Shown here: positions 19,590 through 29,000 of the stretch, in pieces
How the letters are laid out: the number at the start of each line of letters is the position of its first letter
Position numbering within the stretch: position 1 is the stretch's first letter
Source: Hydrogenophaga flava NBRC 102514
Lineage (GTDB): Bacteria; Pseudomonadota; Gammaproteobacteria; Burkholderiales; Burkholderiaceae_C
Length of the DNA stretch: 64,000 bases
Assembly (NCBI RefSeq): GCF_001571145.1
Contig: NZ_BCTF01000017.1
Location: forward strand, 1-64,000
Direction: 5' to 3'
The notes under the pieces: model-generated
What the model was told of the DNA's origin: nothing
The model's database searches: none
Seen by the model: only the letters and a program-made list of their open reading frames with translations
Program-made: the position numbers and the translations under genes

Positions 19590-20522
19590 TCAGGCCTGGC
19601 CCAGAAAACCAACCACCGCCGCCACCTGGTCTGGCACCACCAGGGTCGGTGCATGTCCGACTCCCGGAAACTCGACACAACGCGCGCGGGGCCCTCTTTC
19701 AGACATGGCCTTCGCCGTCTCGCGGGTCAGGAGGTCGGAATCGGCGCCGCGCAGCAGCAGGGTGGGAGCCGAAATGGCGTCGTACAGAGCCCACAGGGCA
19801 GCCTCCCCGTCGGCCACCACTTGGCGACCGACGGATTCATCCATATCCGTCAGCGCACGGATCGGAACGGCCAGCGCAGGGTCGTAGTGCAGCCACCAGC
19901 GCCCCTCCCGCTCGCGCAGCATGGGACGGGACAGTGCCATCCACTGCTGCTGGCTGTGGGGCCCAAAACTGGACGAAATGGACCACAGATAGTCCACGGC
20001 CTCCTGCTCGCTGGCGAAGGAAGGATTGAGTCCCAGATAGGTTCCGATGCGCCGCAAGGCGTCCCACTGGAGCACCGGACCGACGTCGTTGAGCACCAGC
20101 CTGCGGATGCCCGTTGCAGCTTGGGCCGCCAGGGCCATGCCAATCAGCCCCCCCATGCTGGTACCGATCCAGTCGATCTGAAGCATGGGGTCCTCGGAAC
20201 GCAGCCTGGCAATGAGGCGGCCCACATCCGCGGCATAGGTTCCCACCTGGTAGGCCATGGGATCGGCAAGCCAGTCGCTGAATCCACGACCGGCAACGTC
20301 CACAGCAATGACGCGCGCCTGTGCGGTCAGGGCGGACGCCAGCGCATCGAAGTCACGCCCCTGACGAGACAGTCCATGCACACACACCACGAGGCGGTGC
20401 GCATCGGCACCTTGTTGCGGCATCCAGTCCCAGTACGCCAGCCGGCGTTGCTGGCCGCTGGTGGCGGCAGGCCCGGGAACATCGACGAACCGCAGCTCTG
20501 GCATCTGGCTGGAACCGATCAT
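19590..20522 (-). CDS. Alpha/beta hydrolase
   Basis: This cytoplasmic alpha/beta hydrolase of about 310 residues has the strand VVCVHGLSRQGRDFDALA, the nucleophile elbow IGTSMGGL (GxSxG), an acid in RGADSDLLT and the final histidine in FPGVGHAP. It resembles the broad family of esterases and epoxide-hydrolase-like enzymes; substrate unknown. I set the start at ATG 20522, which has GGAG nine bases upstream; ATG 20552 has no ribosome site. It lies 13 bases upstream of relA on the same strand and divergent from bdhA. Confidence 0.85.
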   Translation of the reverse strand: MIGSSQMPELRFVDVPGPAATSGQQRRLAYWDWMPQQGADAHRLVVCVHGLSRQGRDFDALASALTAQARVIAVDVAGRGFSDWLADPMAYQVGTYAADVGRLIARLRSEDPMLQIDWIGTSMGGLIGMALAAQAATGIRRLVLNDVGPVLQWDALRRIGTYLGLNPSFASEQEAVDYLWSISSSFGPHSQQQWMALSRPMLREREGRWWLHYDPALAVPIRALTDMDESVGRQVVADGEAALWALYDAISAPTLLLRGADSDLLTRETAKAMSERGPRARCVEFPGVGHAPTLVVPDQVAAVVGFLGQA

Positions 20523-20589
20523 TCCTCGGGACTCCGTGATAATGGTTTGCATGTTGTTCAACCAATCGTAATGGAACTGGAGATCCCTC

Positions 20590-21360
20590 ATGCTTGCCAA
20601 CAAAACCGCCCTCGTCACAGGCTCGACCAGCGGCATTGGACTGGGTATCGCCAAGGCGCTGGCTCGTCAGGGTGCAAACATTGTTCTGAATGGTTTCGGT
20701 GACTCTGAAGGCCCACAGGCCGAGATCGCGGCCATGAGTGTGCAGGTGGCCTACCACGGCGCGGACATGAGCAAGCCAGCCGAGATTGAAGACATGATGA
20801 AGTTCGCGGCCAGCCGCTTTGGGAAGGTCGACATCCTGGTGAACAACGCCGGCATCCAGCATGTGGCGCGTGTGGAGGACTTCCCGGTCGAGCGATGGGA
20901 TGCGGTGATCGCCATCAATCTCTCCAGCGCGTTCCATGCCACCCGCCTGGCGTTGCCCGCCATGCGCGCAGCGAATTGGGGGCGCATCATCAATGTGGCC
21001 TCGGTCCACGGACTGGTCGCCTCGGCAGAGAAGTCCGCCTACGTTGCGGCCAAGCACGGGGTCGTTGGCCTGACCAAAGTGACCGCCCTTGAAAATGCGA
21101 CCACCGGCGTGACCTGCAACGCGATCTGTCCTGGCTGGGTGCTGACACCGCTGGTGCAGAAACAGGTGGATGCCAAGGCGGCGGCGTTGGGCCTTTCCAA
21201 CGAGGACGCCAAGAAGCAGTTGCTGGGAGAGAAGGAGCCGTCGATGCAGTTCACCACCCCCGAGGAGTTGGGCGAACTGGCGGTGTTTTTCTGCTCACCG
21301 GCCGGCGCCAACGTGCGTGGCGTGGCCTGGAACATGGACGGTGGCTGGGTAGCGCAATGA
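20590..21360 (+). CDS. bdhA: 3-hydroxybutyrate dehydrogenase (short-chain dehydrogenase)
   Basis: The enzyme interconverts 3-hydroxybutyrate and acetoacetate with NAD, in the breakdown of polyhydroxybutyrate. The 256-residue sequence has the Rossmann motif VTGSTSGIGLGIA, NNAGIQHVA, and the catalytic Ser and YxxxK in VASVHGLVASAEKSAYVAAK. CNAICPGWVLTPLVQKQ is typical of the hydroxybutyrate dehydrogenases, as is the C-terminal NMDGGWVAQ. GGAG precedes the ATG. It ends tail-to-tail with the SIMPL gene. Confidence 0.92.
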   Translation: MLANKTALVTGSTSGIGLGIAKALARQGANIVLNGFGDSEGPQAEIAAMSVQVAYHGADMSKPAEIEDMMKFAASRFGKVDILVNNAGIQHVARVEDFPVERWDAVIAINLSSAFHATRLALPAMRAANWGRIINVASVHGLVASAEKSAYVAAKHGVVGLTKVTALENATTGVTCNAICPGWVLTPLVQKQVDAKAAALGLSNEDAKKQLLGEKEPSMQFTTPEELGELAVFFCSPAGANVRGVAWNMDGGWVAQ

Positions 21361-21363
21361 CCC

Positions 21364-22104
21364 TCAGCGCAGCTGGACCGAGCCTGACACCGACACCGTG
21401 ACCAGGCTCTTGCCCGCTTCGACAGGGATGGCGGCGTCGGCAGACGCCTGGGCCACCGACGCGGCACGCATCCGGTACAACGGCCGCTCGCCCTGATCGG
21501 CCGGGCTTACCGACACCTCCCGCAGGATGTAGCCCTCGAAACCGAAGGCCTTGGCCACCTCGACCGCTTTGGCCTTGAAACGCTCGATGGCCGATGCCTG
21601 CACCTCGGACTCGAGCTTTTGTTGCGCTTCGCGGGACAGCGAGAAGGCCACGTTACCAACGCCCATGGAAGAAATCTTCCCCGCGGTGGTGCTGATGCGG
21701 ACGAAGTCCCGCCCTTCCAGCACAAGCTCCGCCGTCCCCTGCCAGCCCACGATACGTCCGTTGCTGCCATGGCGCGGATACACACCGAAAGATCCTGTTT
21801 TTACCTCCAACTGCTGGGCAGAGGCCTGTGGCTTGGCAACCGCCAGGGCGGCATCAACCGCTTGTCGCAACTGGCTCTGCACCGCTGCGGCATCGCTGCC
21901 GTCGCGCGAGGTGCTCAATGTCATCGTGAGCCAGTCCTGAGGCACTTCAAGCTGTGCGCTGGCAGACACCACCACCACATTGACCGGAGCGGCCGCAGAC
22001 ACAGGCTGGGCAAACAAGGCACCGGTCCCCAGAAGCCCTGAAAAAACCACGGCGAGCACGCCCGCCCGGCGGCAAGACGCTGCCACCCGCACATATTTGT
22101 TCAT
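21364..22104 (-). CDS. SIMPL (DUF541) periplasmic protein
   Basis: The 246-residue protein has a signal peptide (about residues 1-38: AGVLAVVFSGLLGTGALFAQPVSA) followed by the SIMPL fold. Family hallmarks are VVVVSASAQLEVPQDWLTMT, SFGVYPRHGSNGRIVGWQGTAEL, and the C-terminal VTVSVSGSVQLR. SIMPL proteins (YggE-like) are exported and linked to oxidative-stress tolerance; the biochemical role is not known. A short exported gene lies 5 bases upstream on the same strand. Confidence 0.88.
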   Translation of the reverse strand: MNKYVRVAASCRRAGVLAVVFSGLLGTGALFAQPVSAAAPVNVVVVSASAQLEVPQDWLTMTLSTSRDGSDAAAVQSQLRQAVDAALAVAKPQASAQQLEVKTGSFGVYPRHGSNGRIVGWQGTAELVLEGRDFVRISTTAGKISSMGVGNVAFSLSREAQQKLESEVQASAIERFKAKAVEVAKAFGFEGYILREVSVSPADQGERPLYRMRAASVAQASADAAIPVEAGKSLVTVSVSGSVQLR

Positions 22105-22109
22105 AGCGG

Positions 22110-22403
22110 CTATTTTGACTGAGCGGACTGCTCTGGCAAACCGCGCAGCTGTTCGCGCATGCGCTGCCGCTCCTCAGGAGACAACCTAAATGGCTTGCTG
22201 GTGGCGTAGCCATCGCCAACTGGCTGCCGCAGGGAATCGCGCAACCGTGAAGACACCGGACGCCCATCCTGGACCTCGGCGGGCGACACGGCCACTGGCT
22301 CGGTGGCCAGGGGCTGGGCAGGCTGCTCCCGCAACTCCAATGCGGCTGAAAGCAGTGGCGCTCCCAGCAGCATCGCAGACACAGAGTATTTGTGATTGAT
22401 CAT
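22110..22403 (-). CDS. Small exported or membrane-anchored hypothetical protein
   Basis: This 97-residue product starts at ATG 22403 (MINHKYSVSAMLLGAPLLSAAL, a signal-like segment). It continues as a polar, Pro/Glu/Arg-rich chain with SSRLRDSLRQPVGDGYATSKPFRLSPEERQRMREQLR. The LSPEERQRMREQLR helix resembles motifs in periplasmic stress proteins such as the DUF3106 gene at 33983. It is probably co-transcribed with the SIMPL gene 5 bases downstream. Function unknown. Confidence 0.65.
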   Translation of the reverse strand: MINHKYSVSAMLLGAPLLSAALELREQPAQPLATEPVAVSPAEVQDGRPVSSRLRDSLRQPVGDGYATSKPFRLSPEERQRMREQLRGLPEQSAQSK

Positions 22404-22571
22404 GGTTCTGACCGAACTGAACGATGGAGGCATTCTGAGCGGGCCTCTGGTAACGGTGTGAGGGGCTCGGGCAACAGATGTAACAGCCTGTCAAAAAACC
22501 AAAAAACGAGCCCTGACAAGCACTTGGCGCTGCCACAATCGCCTTTGTTACATTTACCGGGAGTTGCTTCC

Positions 22572-23303
22572 ATGCCACAAAACACCGCCCGCCCGAACAA
22601 GATCCTGGTGGTCGATGACGATGTCCGCATCCGCGACCTGCTGCGCCGTTACCTGATGCAGGAGGGTTTCGAGGTCATGCTGGCCGAGGACGGCAAGGCA
22701 CTGAACCGTGTCCTCCAACGCGAGGCCGTGGATCTGATCGTTCTGGACCTCATGATGCCGGGCGAAGACGGCCTGTCGATTTGCCGGCGCCTGCGCGCCA
22801 ACGGCGACCGCACCCCGATCATCATGCTCACTGCGAAAAGCGAGGACGTGGACCGCATCGTCGGCCTGGAGGTCGGTGCCGACGATTACCTGGGCAAGCC
22901 GTTCAACCCGCGCGAACTGCTCGCCCGCGTCCATGCCGTGCTGCGCCGCCGCCCCCCGGCTGAAGTCCCGGGTGCCCCCTCGCAGGATGCGGAGGTCGTC
23001 AATTTCGGCCCGTTCGAGTTCGACCTGAGCCTGCGCACCCTGCGCAAGGACGGCGCCGACCTGCCGCTGACCACGGGCGAGTTCGCCATGCTCAAGGCGC
23101 TGGTGCGCCATCCGCGCCAGCCGCTGTCCCGCGAAAAGCTCGCGCAGCTGGCCCGCGGCCGGGAGTTCGAACCGTTTGACCGCAGCCTGGACGTGCAGGT
23201 GTCCCGCCTGCGCAAGCTGATCGAAGAGGACGCCGCTTCGCCCCGCTACCTCCAGACGGTGTGGGGCGTGGGATATGTGTTCGTGCCGGACGGCAACGCC
23301 TGA
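22572..23303 (+). CDS. ompR: OmpR-type response regulator
   Basis: The 243-residue regulator has a receiver domain with the acidic pocket VVDDD, phospho-acceptor Asp in DLIVLDLMMPGEDG and conserved Lys in YLGKPFNPREL. A winged-helix output domain follows (LTTGEFAMLKAL, FDRSLDVQVSRLRKLIE, WGVGYVFVP). Close similarity to OmpR and coupling to an EnvZ-like kinase suggest control of porins or osmotic response. The stop overlaps the kinase start (TGATG). Confidence 0.92.
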   Translation: MPQNTARPNKILVVDDDVRIRDLLRRYLMQEGFEVMLAEDGKALNRVLQREAVDLIVLDLMMPGEDGLSICRRLRANGDRTPIIMLTAKSEDVDRIVGLEVGADDYLGKPFNPRELLARVHAVLRRRPPAEVPGAPSQDAEVVNFGPFEFDLSLRTLRKDGADLPLTTGEFAMLKALVRHPRQPLSREKLAQLARGREFEPFDRSLDVQVSRLRKLIEEDAASPRYLQTVWGVGYVFVPDGNA

Positions 23304-24712
23304 TGATCGACGAATCGCGGGTTCCCACCTTCGAAACAGAGCCGGCGGCGCTGGAAACGGCGTCTGCCCCGCTGGAGAGCAAACCCGCGCGCGAGGTGAG
23401 CCTGTTCTGGCGCACCTTTTTCTTGTTGTCGCTGCTGCTGGTGGGCTGCATCGTGGCCTGGCTTCAGACGTTCCGGGCGCTTGAGTACGAGCCTCGAACG
23501 CTGCAAAGTGCGCAACAGCTCGCTTCCCTGGTGAACCTCAGCCGTGCGGCACTCGTGCACTCCGACTCGATTGCCCGTGTGTCGCTGGTCAAGACCATGG
23601 CCGACGAGGAAAAGGTGAGGATCGCCCCTCGCGAGCCGGGTGACAAGTTCCGTCTTTACGACGCCGACCAGCTCAGCAGGACAGTCAGCGCACAGCTCAG
23701 CGCCCGGCTCGGACCCGACACCGTGGTCGCACGCGAAGTCAACGGCACGCCAGGTCTGTGGATCGGTTTTTCCATTGACGGCGATCCGTACTGGCTGCAG
23801 GCAGATCCTTCGCGGGTGGAGCTGGTGACCGGCAAGACCTGGGTGATCTGGCTGGCCACCGCTGCCGTGCTTTCGTTGATGGGCGCCGCGTGGATCGCTC
23901 GCCTGATCAACCGCCCGTTGCAGAAGCTGTCGTTTGCCGCGAGCCGTGTGCGCGATGGCGACTTCAACTCCAGCCGGCTCAACGAGGCTGTGGCCACGAG
24001 TGAAATCCGGCAGGTGAATATCGGGTTCAACCAGATGGCGCAGCGGTTGTCCAAGATCGAACAGGACCGCGCCTTGATGCTGGCGGGCATCTCGCACGAC
24101 CTGCGCACGCCGCTGGCGCGGCTGCGTCTGGAGACCGAGATGAGTGTGGCCGACGCGGAAGCGCGGGAACACATGTCGGCCGACATCGAACAGGTCAATG
24201 CCATCATCGACAAGTTCCTCGACTACGCCCGGCCGGACCACATGGAGCCTCAGCGCGTGAGCTTGAACGAGGTGATTGAGGCCGCCGTGTTTGCGCTGGG
24301 CAACCAGCCCGACGTCGCCGTGAAAACCAGCATCCCCGCCGACACCTGGGTGATGGGCGATGCGGTCGAGCTCAACCGAGTGTTCTCCAACCTGCTGCAG
24401 AACGCCGTTCGCTACGGCCGCAACCAGACGACCGGCGTGGCCGAGATCGACATTGGCGCCAAGACCAAGGACCAATGGGTGCTGGTCAAGCTGCGCGACC
24501 ACGGTCCGGGCGTCAATCCCGAGATGCTCAGCCAGCTCACACAGCCCTTCTTCCGTGGAGACGCCTCGCGCAGCGCTGCCACTGGTACCGGCCTGGGCCT
24601 GGCCATCGTCGAGCGCGCCATTGCCCGCATGGGTGGCCGTTTCGCGCTGGCCAACAGCAGCTCCGGCGGGCTGGCCGCCCACATCAAGCTGCCGGTCGGC
24701 AAAACCGCCTGA
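23303..24712 (+). CDS. envZ: EnvZ-type sensor histidine kinase
   Basis: The 469-residue kinase has two membrane helices (FFLLSLLLVGCIVAWLQTF and VIWLATAAVLSLMGAAWIARL) bracketing a periplasmic sensor of about 120 residues. HAMP, H-box SHDLRTPLARLRLETEMS, N-box NLLQNAVRYG and G-boxes DHGPGV and GTGLGLAIVER follow. Start ATG 23303 overlaps the regulator stop. The pair corresponds to EnvZ/OmpR; the stimulus cannot be read from the sequence. Confidence 0.92.
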   Translation: MIDESRVPTFETEPAALETASAPLESKPAREVSLFWRTFFLLSLLLVGCIVAWLQTFRALEYEPRTLQSAQQLASLVNLSRAALVHSDSIARVSLVKTMADEEKVRIAPREPGDKFRLYDADQLSRTVSAQLSARLGPDTVVAREVNGTPGLWIGFSIDGDPYWLQADPSRVELVTGKTWVIWLATAAVLSLMGAAWIARLINRPLQKLSFAASRVRDGDFNSSRLNEAVATSEIRQVNIGFNQMAQRLSKIEQDRALMLAGISHDLRTPLARLRLETEMSVADAEAREHMSADIEQVNAIIDKFLDYARPDHMEPQRVSLNEVIEAAVFALGNQPDVAVKTSIPADTWVMGDAVELNRVFSNLLQNAVRYGRNQTTGVAEIDIGAKTKDQWVLVKLRDHGPGVNPEMLSQLTQPFFRGDASRSAATGTGLGLAIVERAIARMGGRFALANSSSGGLAAHIKLPVGKTA

Positions 24713-24724
24713 TCGAAGCCGGGC

Positions 24725-25237
24725 TCAGCCCGGCCGGCGCACCAGCAAGGCGACCGCACGGGCCTCGATCGACAGCCCCTGCCCGACGGGGCCCAGCTTC
24801 TCGGCGGTCTTGGCCTTCACGTTGACCCCCCCCACAGGCAGGCCCAGAGCCTGTGCTATGCGCGCGCACATGGCCGGAATGTGCGGGCCGAGTTTGGGTG
24901 CCTGGGCCACCACCGTGCTGTCGATGTTGCCAATCTCGAAACCCGCCTCGCGCACGCGCCGAGCGACTTCGGTCAACAGCACAATCGAATCAGAGCCCTT
25001 GAACCGCGGGTCTGTGTCGGGGAAGTGGCGCCCGATGTCGCCCAGCGCCGCGGCGCCCAGCAGGGCGTCGGTGATGGCGTGCAGCAGCACATCGGCGTCC
25101 GAATGGCCCAGCAGGCCGGCCGTGTGGGGGATGGTCACGCCGCCGATGATCAGCGGTCGCCCCGGCACCAGGGCGTGCACGTCCCAGCCCTCACCGATGC
25201 GAAATGGAATGGACGGGGTGGTGTTGGCTGCGCTCAT
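24725..25237 (-). CDS. ispF: 2-C-methyl-D-erythritol 2,4-cyclodiphosphate synthase
   Basis: IspF makes the cyclodiphosphate intermediate of the MEP isoprenoid pathway. The 170-residue protein has the metal ligands in [12 protein letters not shown] and [21 protein letters not shown], the family signature [18 protein letters not shown], and the C-terminal [14 protein letters not shown]. It overlaps ispD by four bases, the usual order. Confidence 0.96.
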   Translation of the reverse strand: MSAANTTPSIPFRIGEGWDVHALVPGRPLIIGGVTIPHTAGLLGHSDADVLLHAITDALLGAAALGDIGRHFPDTDPRFKGSDSIVLLTEVARRVREAGFEIGNIDSTVVAQAPKLGPHIPAMCARIAQALGLPVGGVNVKAKTAEKLGPVGQGLSIEARAVALLVRRPG

Positions 25238-25947
25238 GTTCGGCTTGAGAGAATGGCTTCCGCGAGGGCGAAGTCTTCGGGGTAGGTGACCTTGAAATTC
25301 TGCGCGCTGCCCGGCACGAGCAGCGGCCGGTGCCCGGCCATTTCCATGGCGCTGGCCTCGTCGGTCACACCGGCGAAGCCGCTGTCCGCCTGGGCGGCGA
25401 GCGCGTTCCGGAGCATGCCAAGCCGGAACATCTGCGGGGTCTGGGCCAGCCATTTGTCCGAGCGGTCCACGGTCGCGGCCACGCGGCCCTCGCGTTCGGT
25501 CTTCAGCGTGTCGGGCAGCTTGAGTGCCAGCAGCCCGCCCACCGGGTCACCCTCGCAGGCGCTGATCAGCGCCTCGATCTGCTGCGGTGTGATCAGGCAG
25601 CGCGCCGCGTCGTGCACCAGCACCCAGTCATCGTCGGCGGCACCTCTGGCGCGCAGGGCATCCAGGCCGTTGTACACGCTGTGCGCACGGGTCGCGCCGC
25701 CACAGCGCGCGAGCTGCAGATCGGGCTGATCGACGCTCAGGAAGCGGTCATCCGGCGCCACCACCAGCACCGTCTGCTCGATGCGGGGAGCCGCGCCGAA
25801 CGCTGCCAGGGTGTGCAACACCATGGGCAGGCCGGCGACGGTCTGGTACTGCTTGGGGCCAGCGGTGCCCGCGCGCGAGCCGGTGCCGGCACAAGGCAGC
25901 AGCGCGTGGCAGCGCACAGTGGACGGGGTGTTTTCGGAAGCACTCAT
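25234..25947 (-). CDS. ispD: 2-C-methyl-D-erythritol 4-phosphate cytidylyltransferase
   Basis: IspD joins CTP to methylerythritol phosphate, the third MEP-pathway step. The 237-residue protein has the nucleotide-binding start [19 protein letters not shown], the [10 protein letters not shown] motif and [13 protein letters not shown] chose ATG 25947 (MSASENTPS); the longer frame upstream would enter the hairpin region. It is divergent from mfd. Confidence 0.96.
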   Translation of the reverse strand: MSASENTPSTVRCHALLPCAGTGSRAGTAGPKQYQTVAGLPMVLHTLAAFGAAPRIEQTVLVVAPDDRFLSVDQPDLQLARCGGATRAHSVYNGLDALRARGAADDDWVLVHDAARCLITPQQIEALISACEGDPVGGLLALKLPDTLKTEREGRVAATVDRSDKWLAQTPQMFRLGMLRNALAAQADSGFAGVTDEASAMEMAGHRPLLVPGSAQNFKVTYPEDFALAEAILSSRT

Positions 25948-25981
25948 GATCGGTCCGGGCATTCTAGAATCCCCCACTTCA

Positions 25982-26010
25982 CCCCCCTGTCGCAGCGACC
26001 GGGGGGTTTT
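25982..26010 (+). terminator. Strong hairpin with short T-run in the ispD-mfd gap
   Basis: CCCCCC-T-GTCG and CGAC-C-GGGGGG form a long GC stem around a 3-base loop, followed by TTTT on the plus strand. No plus-strand gene ends here: ispD runs away on the other strand and mfd starts 20 bases later. It would lie in the mfd leader if the mfd promoter is upstream, acting as an attenuator or transcript barrier. The structure is clear, the role is not. Confidence 0.5.
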
Positions 26011-26030
26011 CGTCATTTGCGCCCAATCCC

Positions 26031-29000
26031 ATGGACCTGCCCAAGCTCAAACCCGGCCAACGTTTTCATCTGCCCCGTCCCGCCGGAGCGGCCGATGCGC
26101 TGCTGCTCGCACAACTGGCGGCGCGCGAGAAGGCCGCTGGCAGGCCCGTGGCCATCGTCACTGCCGACGCGACCGACGCGCAGCGCCTGATGGACGAGAT
26201 GGCCTTCTTCGCACCCGAACTGCGCTGCGCCCTGTTCCCCGACTGGGAGACCCTGCCCTACGACGCCTTCTCGCCGCACCAGGACCTGATCAGCGAACGG
26301 CTGGCCACGCTCTGGCGCATCCAGCAGCGCGACAAGGACACCGGCGCCGACGTGGTGCTGGTGCCCGCCACCACGGCGCTGTACCGGCTTGCACCACCGT
26401 CCTTTCTGGCGGGCTACACCTTCCAGTTCAAGGTCAAGCAGAAGCTGGACGAAGCAAAGCTCAAGGGACAGCTCACGCTTGCCGGCTACAACCATGTGAC
26501 GCAGGTGGTCAGCCCCGGCGAATACGCGGTGCGCGGCGGCCTGATCGACCTCTTCCCCATGGGCTCGCAGGTGCCCTACCGGGTCGACCTGTTCGACGAC
26601 GAGATCGACTCGATCCGCACCTTCGACCCCGACAGCCAGCGCAGCCTCTACCCGGTGCCCGAGGTGCGGCTGCTGCCCGGCCGCGAGTTCCCGATGGATG
26701 AGCCGGCGCGCGCGCGTTTTCGCAGCCGCTGGCGCGAGCTGCTCGAAGGCGACCCGACCAAGAGCCGCATCTACAAGGACATGGGCAACGGCGTCGCCAC
26801 CGCCGGCATCGAGTACTACCTGCCGCTGTTCTTCGAGGAGACGGCCACGGTCTTCGACTACCTCGGCGAGCAGGCCACCGTCGTGCTGCACGGCGACCTG
26901 GAGCCGGCCTTCCAGCGCTTCTGGCAGGACACGCAGGACCGCTACCGCCTGGTCCGCGGCGACCCCGACCGTCCCGCCCTGCCGCCCGAGAGCCTGTTCC
27001 TGTCGATGGAGCAGTTCTATGGCCAGGCCAACGCCCACGCGCAGCTGGCCATCCGCCCCGCGGTGGAAGACATCGCCGACAACGCGTTCGCACAGAAGCT
27101 GGGCGAGCTGGCCGCGGTGCGCGGTGCCGAAGACCCACTGTCGCGCCTGCACTGCCACATCCGCAACACCGCCCACCGCGTTCTGTTGCTGGCCGAGAGC
27201 GACGGCCGGCGCGAGAGCCTGCTGGACTTCCTGCGCGCCAGCGGCCTGAACCCGCCGGCGTTTGATTCGCTGACCGAGTTCCAGACCAGCGACGAAAAGG
27301 TCGGCATCGCCACCGCCGGTCTGACGGTCGGCTTCTCCTGGCTGGAAGCGGGCATCGACTTTGTCACCGAGACCGAACTCTTCGCCGCCGGCCCGACCAC
27401 ACGCCGCCGCAAGAAGCAGGAACAGGTCAGCGACGTCGATGCGCTGATCAAGGACCTGAGCGAGCTGAACGTGGGCGATCCGGTGGTGCACAGCGCGCAC
27501 GGTATCGGCCGCTATCGCGGTCTGATCAACATGGACATGGGGGACAAGAATCCAGATGGCACGCCCGCGCTGCAGGAGTTCCTGCACCTCGAATACGCCG
27601 ACAAGGCCGTGCTCTATGTGCCGGTCAGCCAGCTCAGCCTGATCGGCCGCTATACCGGCGTCAGCGCCGACGAAGCACCGCTGCACAAGCTGGGGAGCGG
27701 CCAGTGGGAAAAAGCCAAGCGCCGCGCGGCCGAGCAGGTGCGCGACGCCGCCGCCGAGCTGCTGAACATCTACGCGCGACGGGCCGTGCGCCAGGGCCAC
27801 GCGTTCCGCTTCAGCGCGCAGGACTACGAGATCTTCGCCAACGACTTCGGCTTTGAGGAAACGGCCGACCAGAAAGCCGCCATCCACGCCGTGATCCAGG
27901 ACATGATCAGCCCGCAGCCCATGGACCGTCTGGTCTGCGGCGACGTGGGTTTCGGCAAGACCGAAGTCGCCCTGCGCGCCGCCTTCGTGGCCATCACCGG
28001 TGGCAAGCAGGTGGCGTTTCTGGCTCCGACCACGCTGCTGGCCGAGCAGCACTACCAGACCCTGGTGGACCGCTTCGCCAAGTGGCCGGTGAAGGTGGCC
28101 GAGATGAGCCGCTTCCGCTCGCAGAAAGAAATCACCGCGGCAATGAAGGGCATCAACGACGGCAGCGTGGACATCGTGGTCGGCACGCACAAGCTGCTGT
28201 CGGAGAAGACGCAGTTCAAGAACCTGGGCCTGCTCATCATCGACGAGGAGCACCGCTTCGGCGTGCGCCACAAAGAGGCGATGAAGCAGCTGCGCGCCGA
28301 GGTGGACGTGCTGACGCTCACCGCCACGCCGATCCCGCGCACGCTGGGCATGGCGCTCGAAGGCCTGCGCGACCTGAGCGTGATCGCCACCGCGCCGCAG
28401 CGCCGCCTGGCCATCAAGACCTTTGTGCGCAACGAGGGTACGGGCGTGATCCGCGAGGCCGTGTTGCGCGAACTCAAGCGCGGTGGTCAGGTCTACTTCC
28501 TGCACAACGAGGTCGAGACCATCGAAAACCGCAAGCAGAAGCTGGAGGAAATCCTGCCCGAGGCGCGCATCGCCGTCGCCCACGGCCAGATGCCCGAGCG
28601 CGAACTGGAGCGCGTGATGCGCGACTTCGTGGCGCAGCGCTACAACCTGCTGCTGTGCTCGACCATCATCGAGACCGGCATCGACGTGCCCACGGCCAAC
28701 ACCATCGTGATGAGCCGCGCCGACAAGTTCGGTCTGGCCCAGCTGCACCAGCTGCGCGGCCGCGTGGGCCGCAGCCACCACCAGGCCTACGCCTACCTGC
28801 TGGTCCCGGACATCGAGGGCCTGACCAAGCAGGCCGCGCAGCGGCTGGACGCGATCCAGCAGATGGAGGAACTGGGCAGCGGCTTCTACCTGGCGATGCA
28901 CGACCTGGAGATCCGCGGCGCGGGTGAGGTGCTGGGTGAGAACCAGAGCGGCAACATGCTGGAAGTCGGCTTCCAGCTCTACAACGAGATGCTGAGCGAA

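Noticed and set aside
24718-24734. GCCGGGC-TCA-GCCCGGC as terminator between envZ and ispF
   Set aside because: The stem is short with no T-run and overlaps the ispF stop; in GC-rich DNA this is not convincing.
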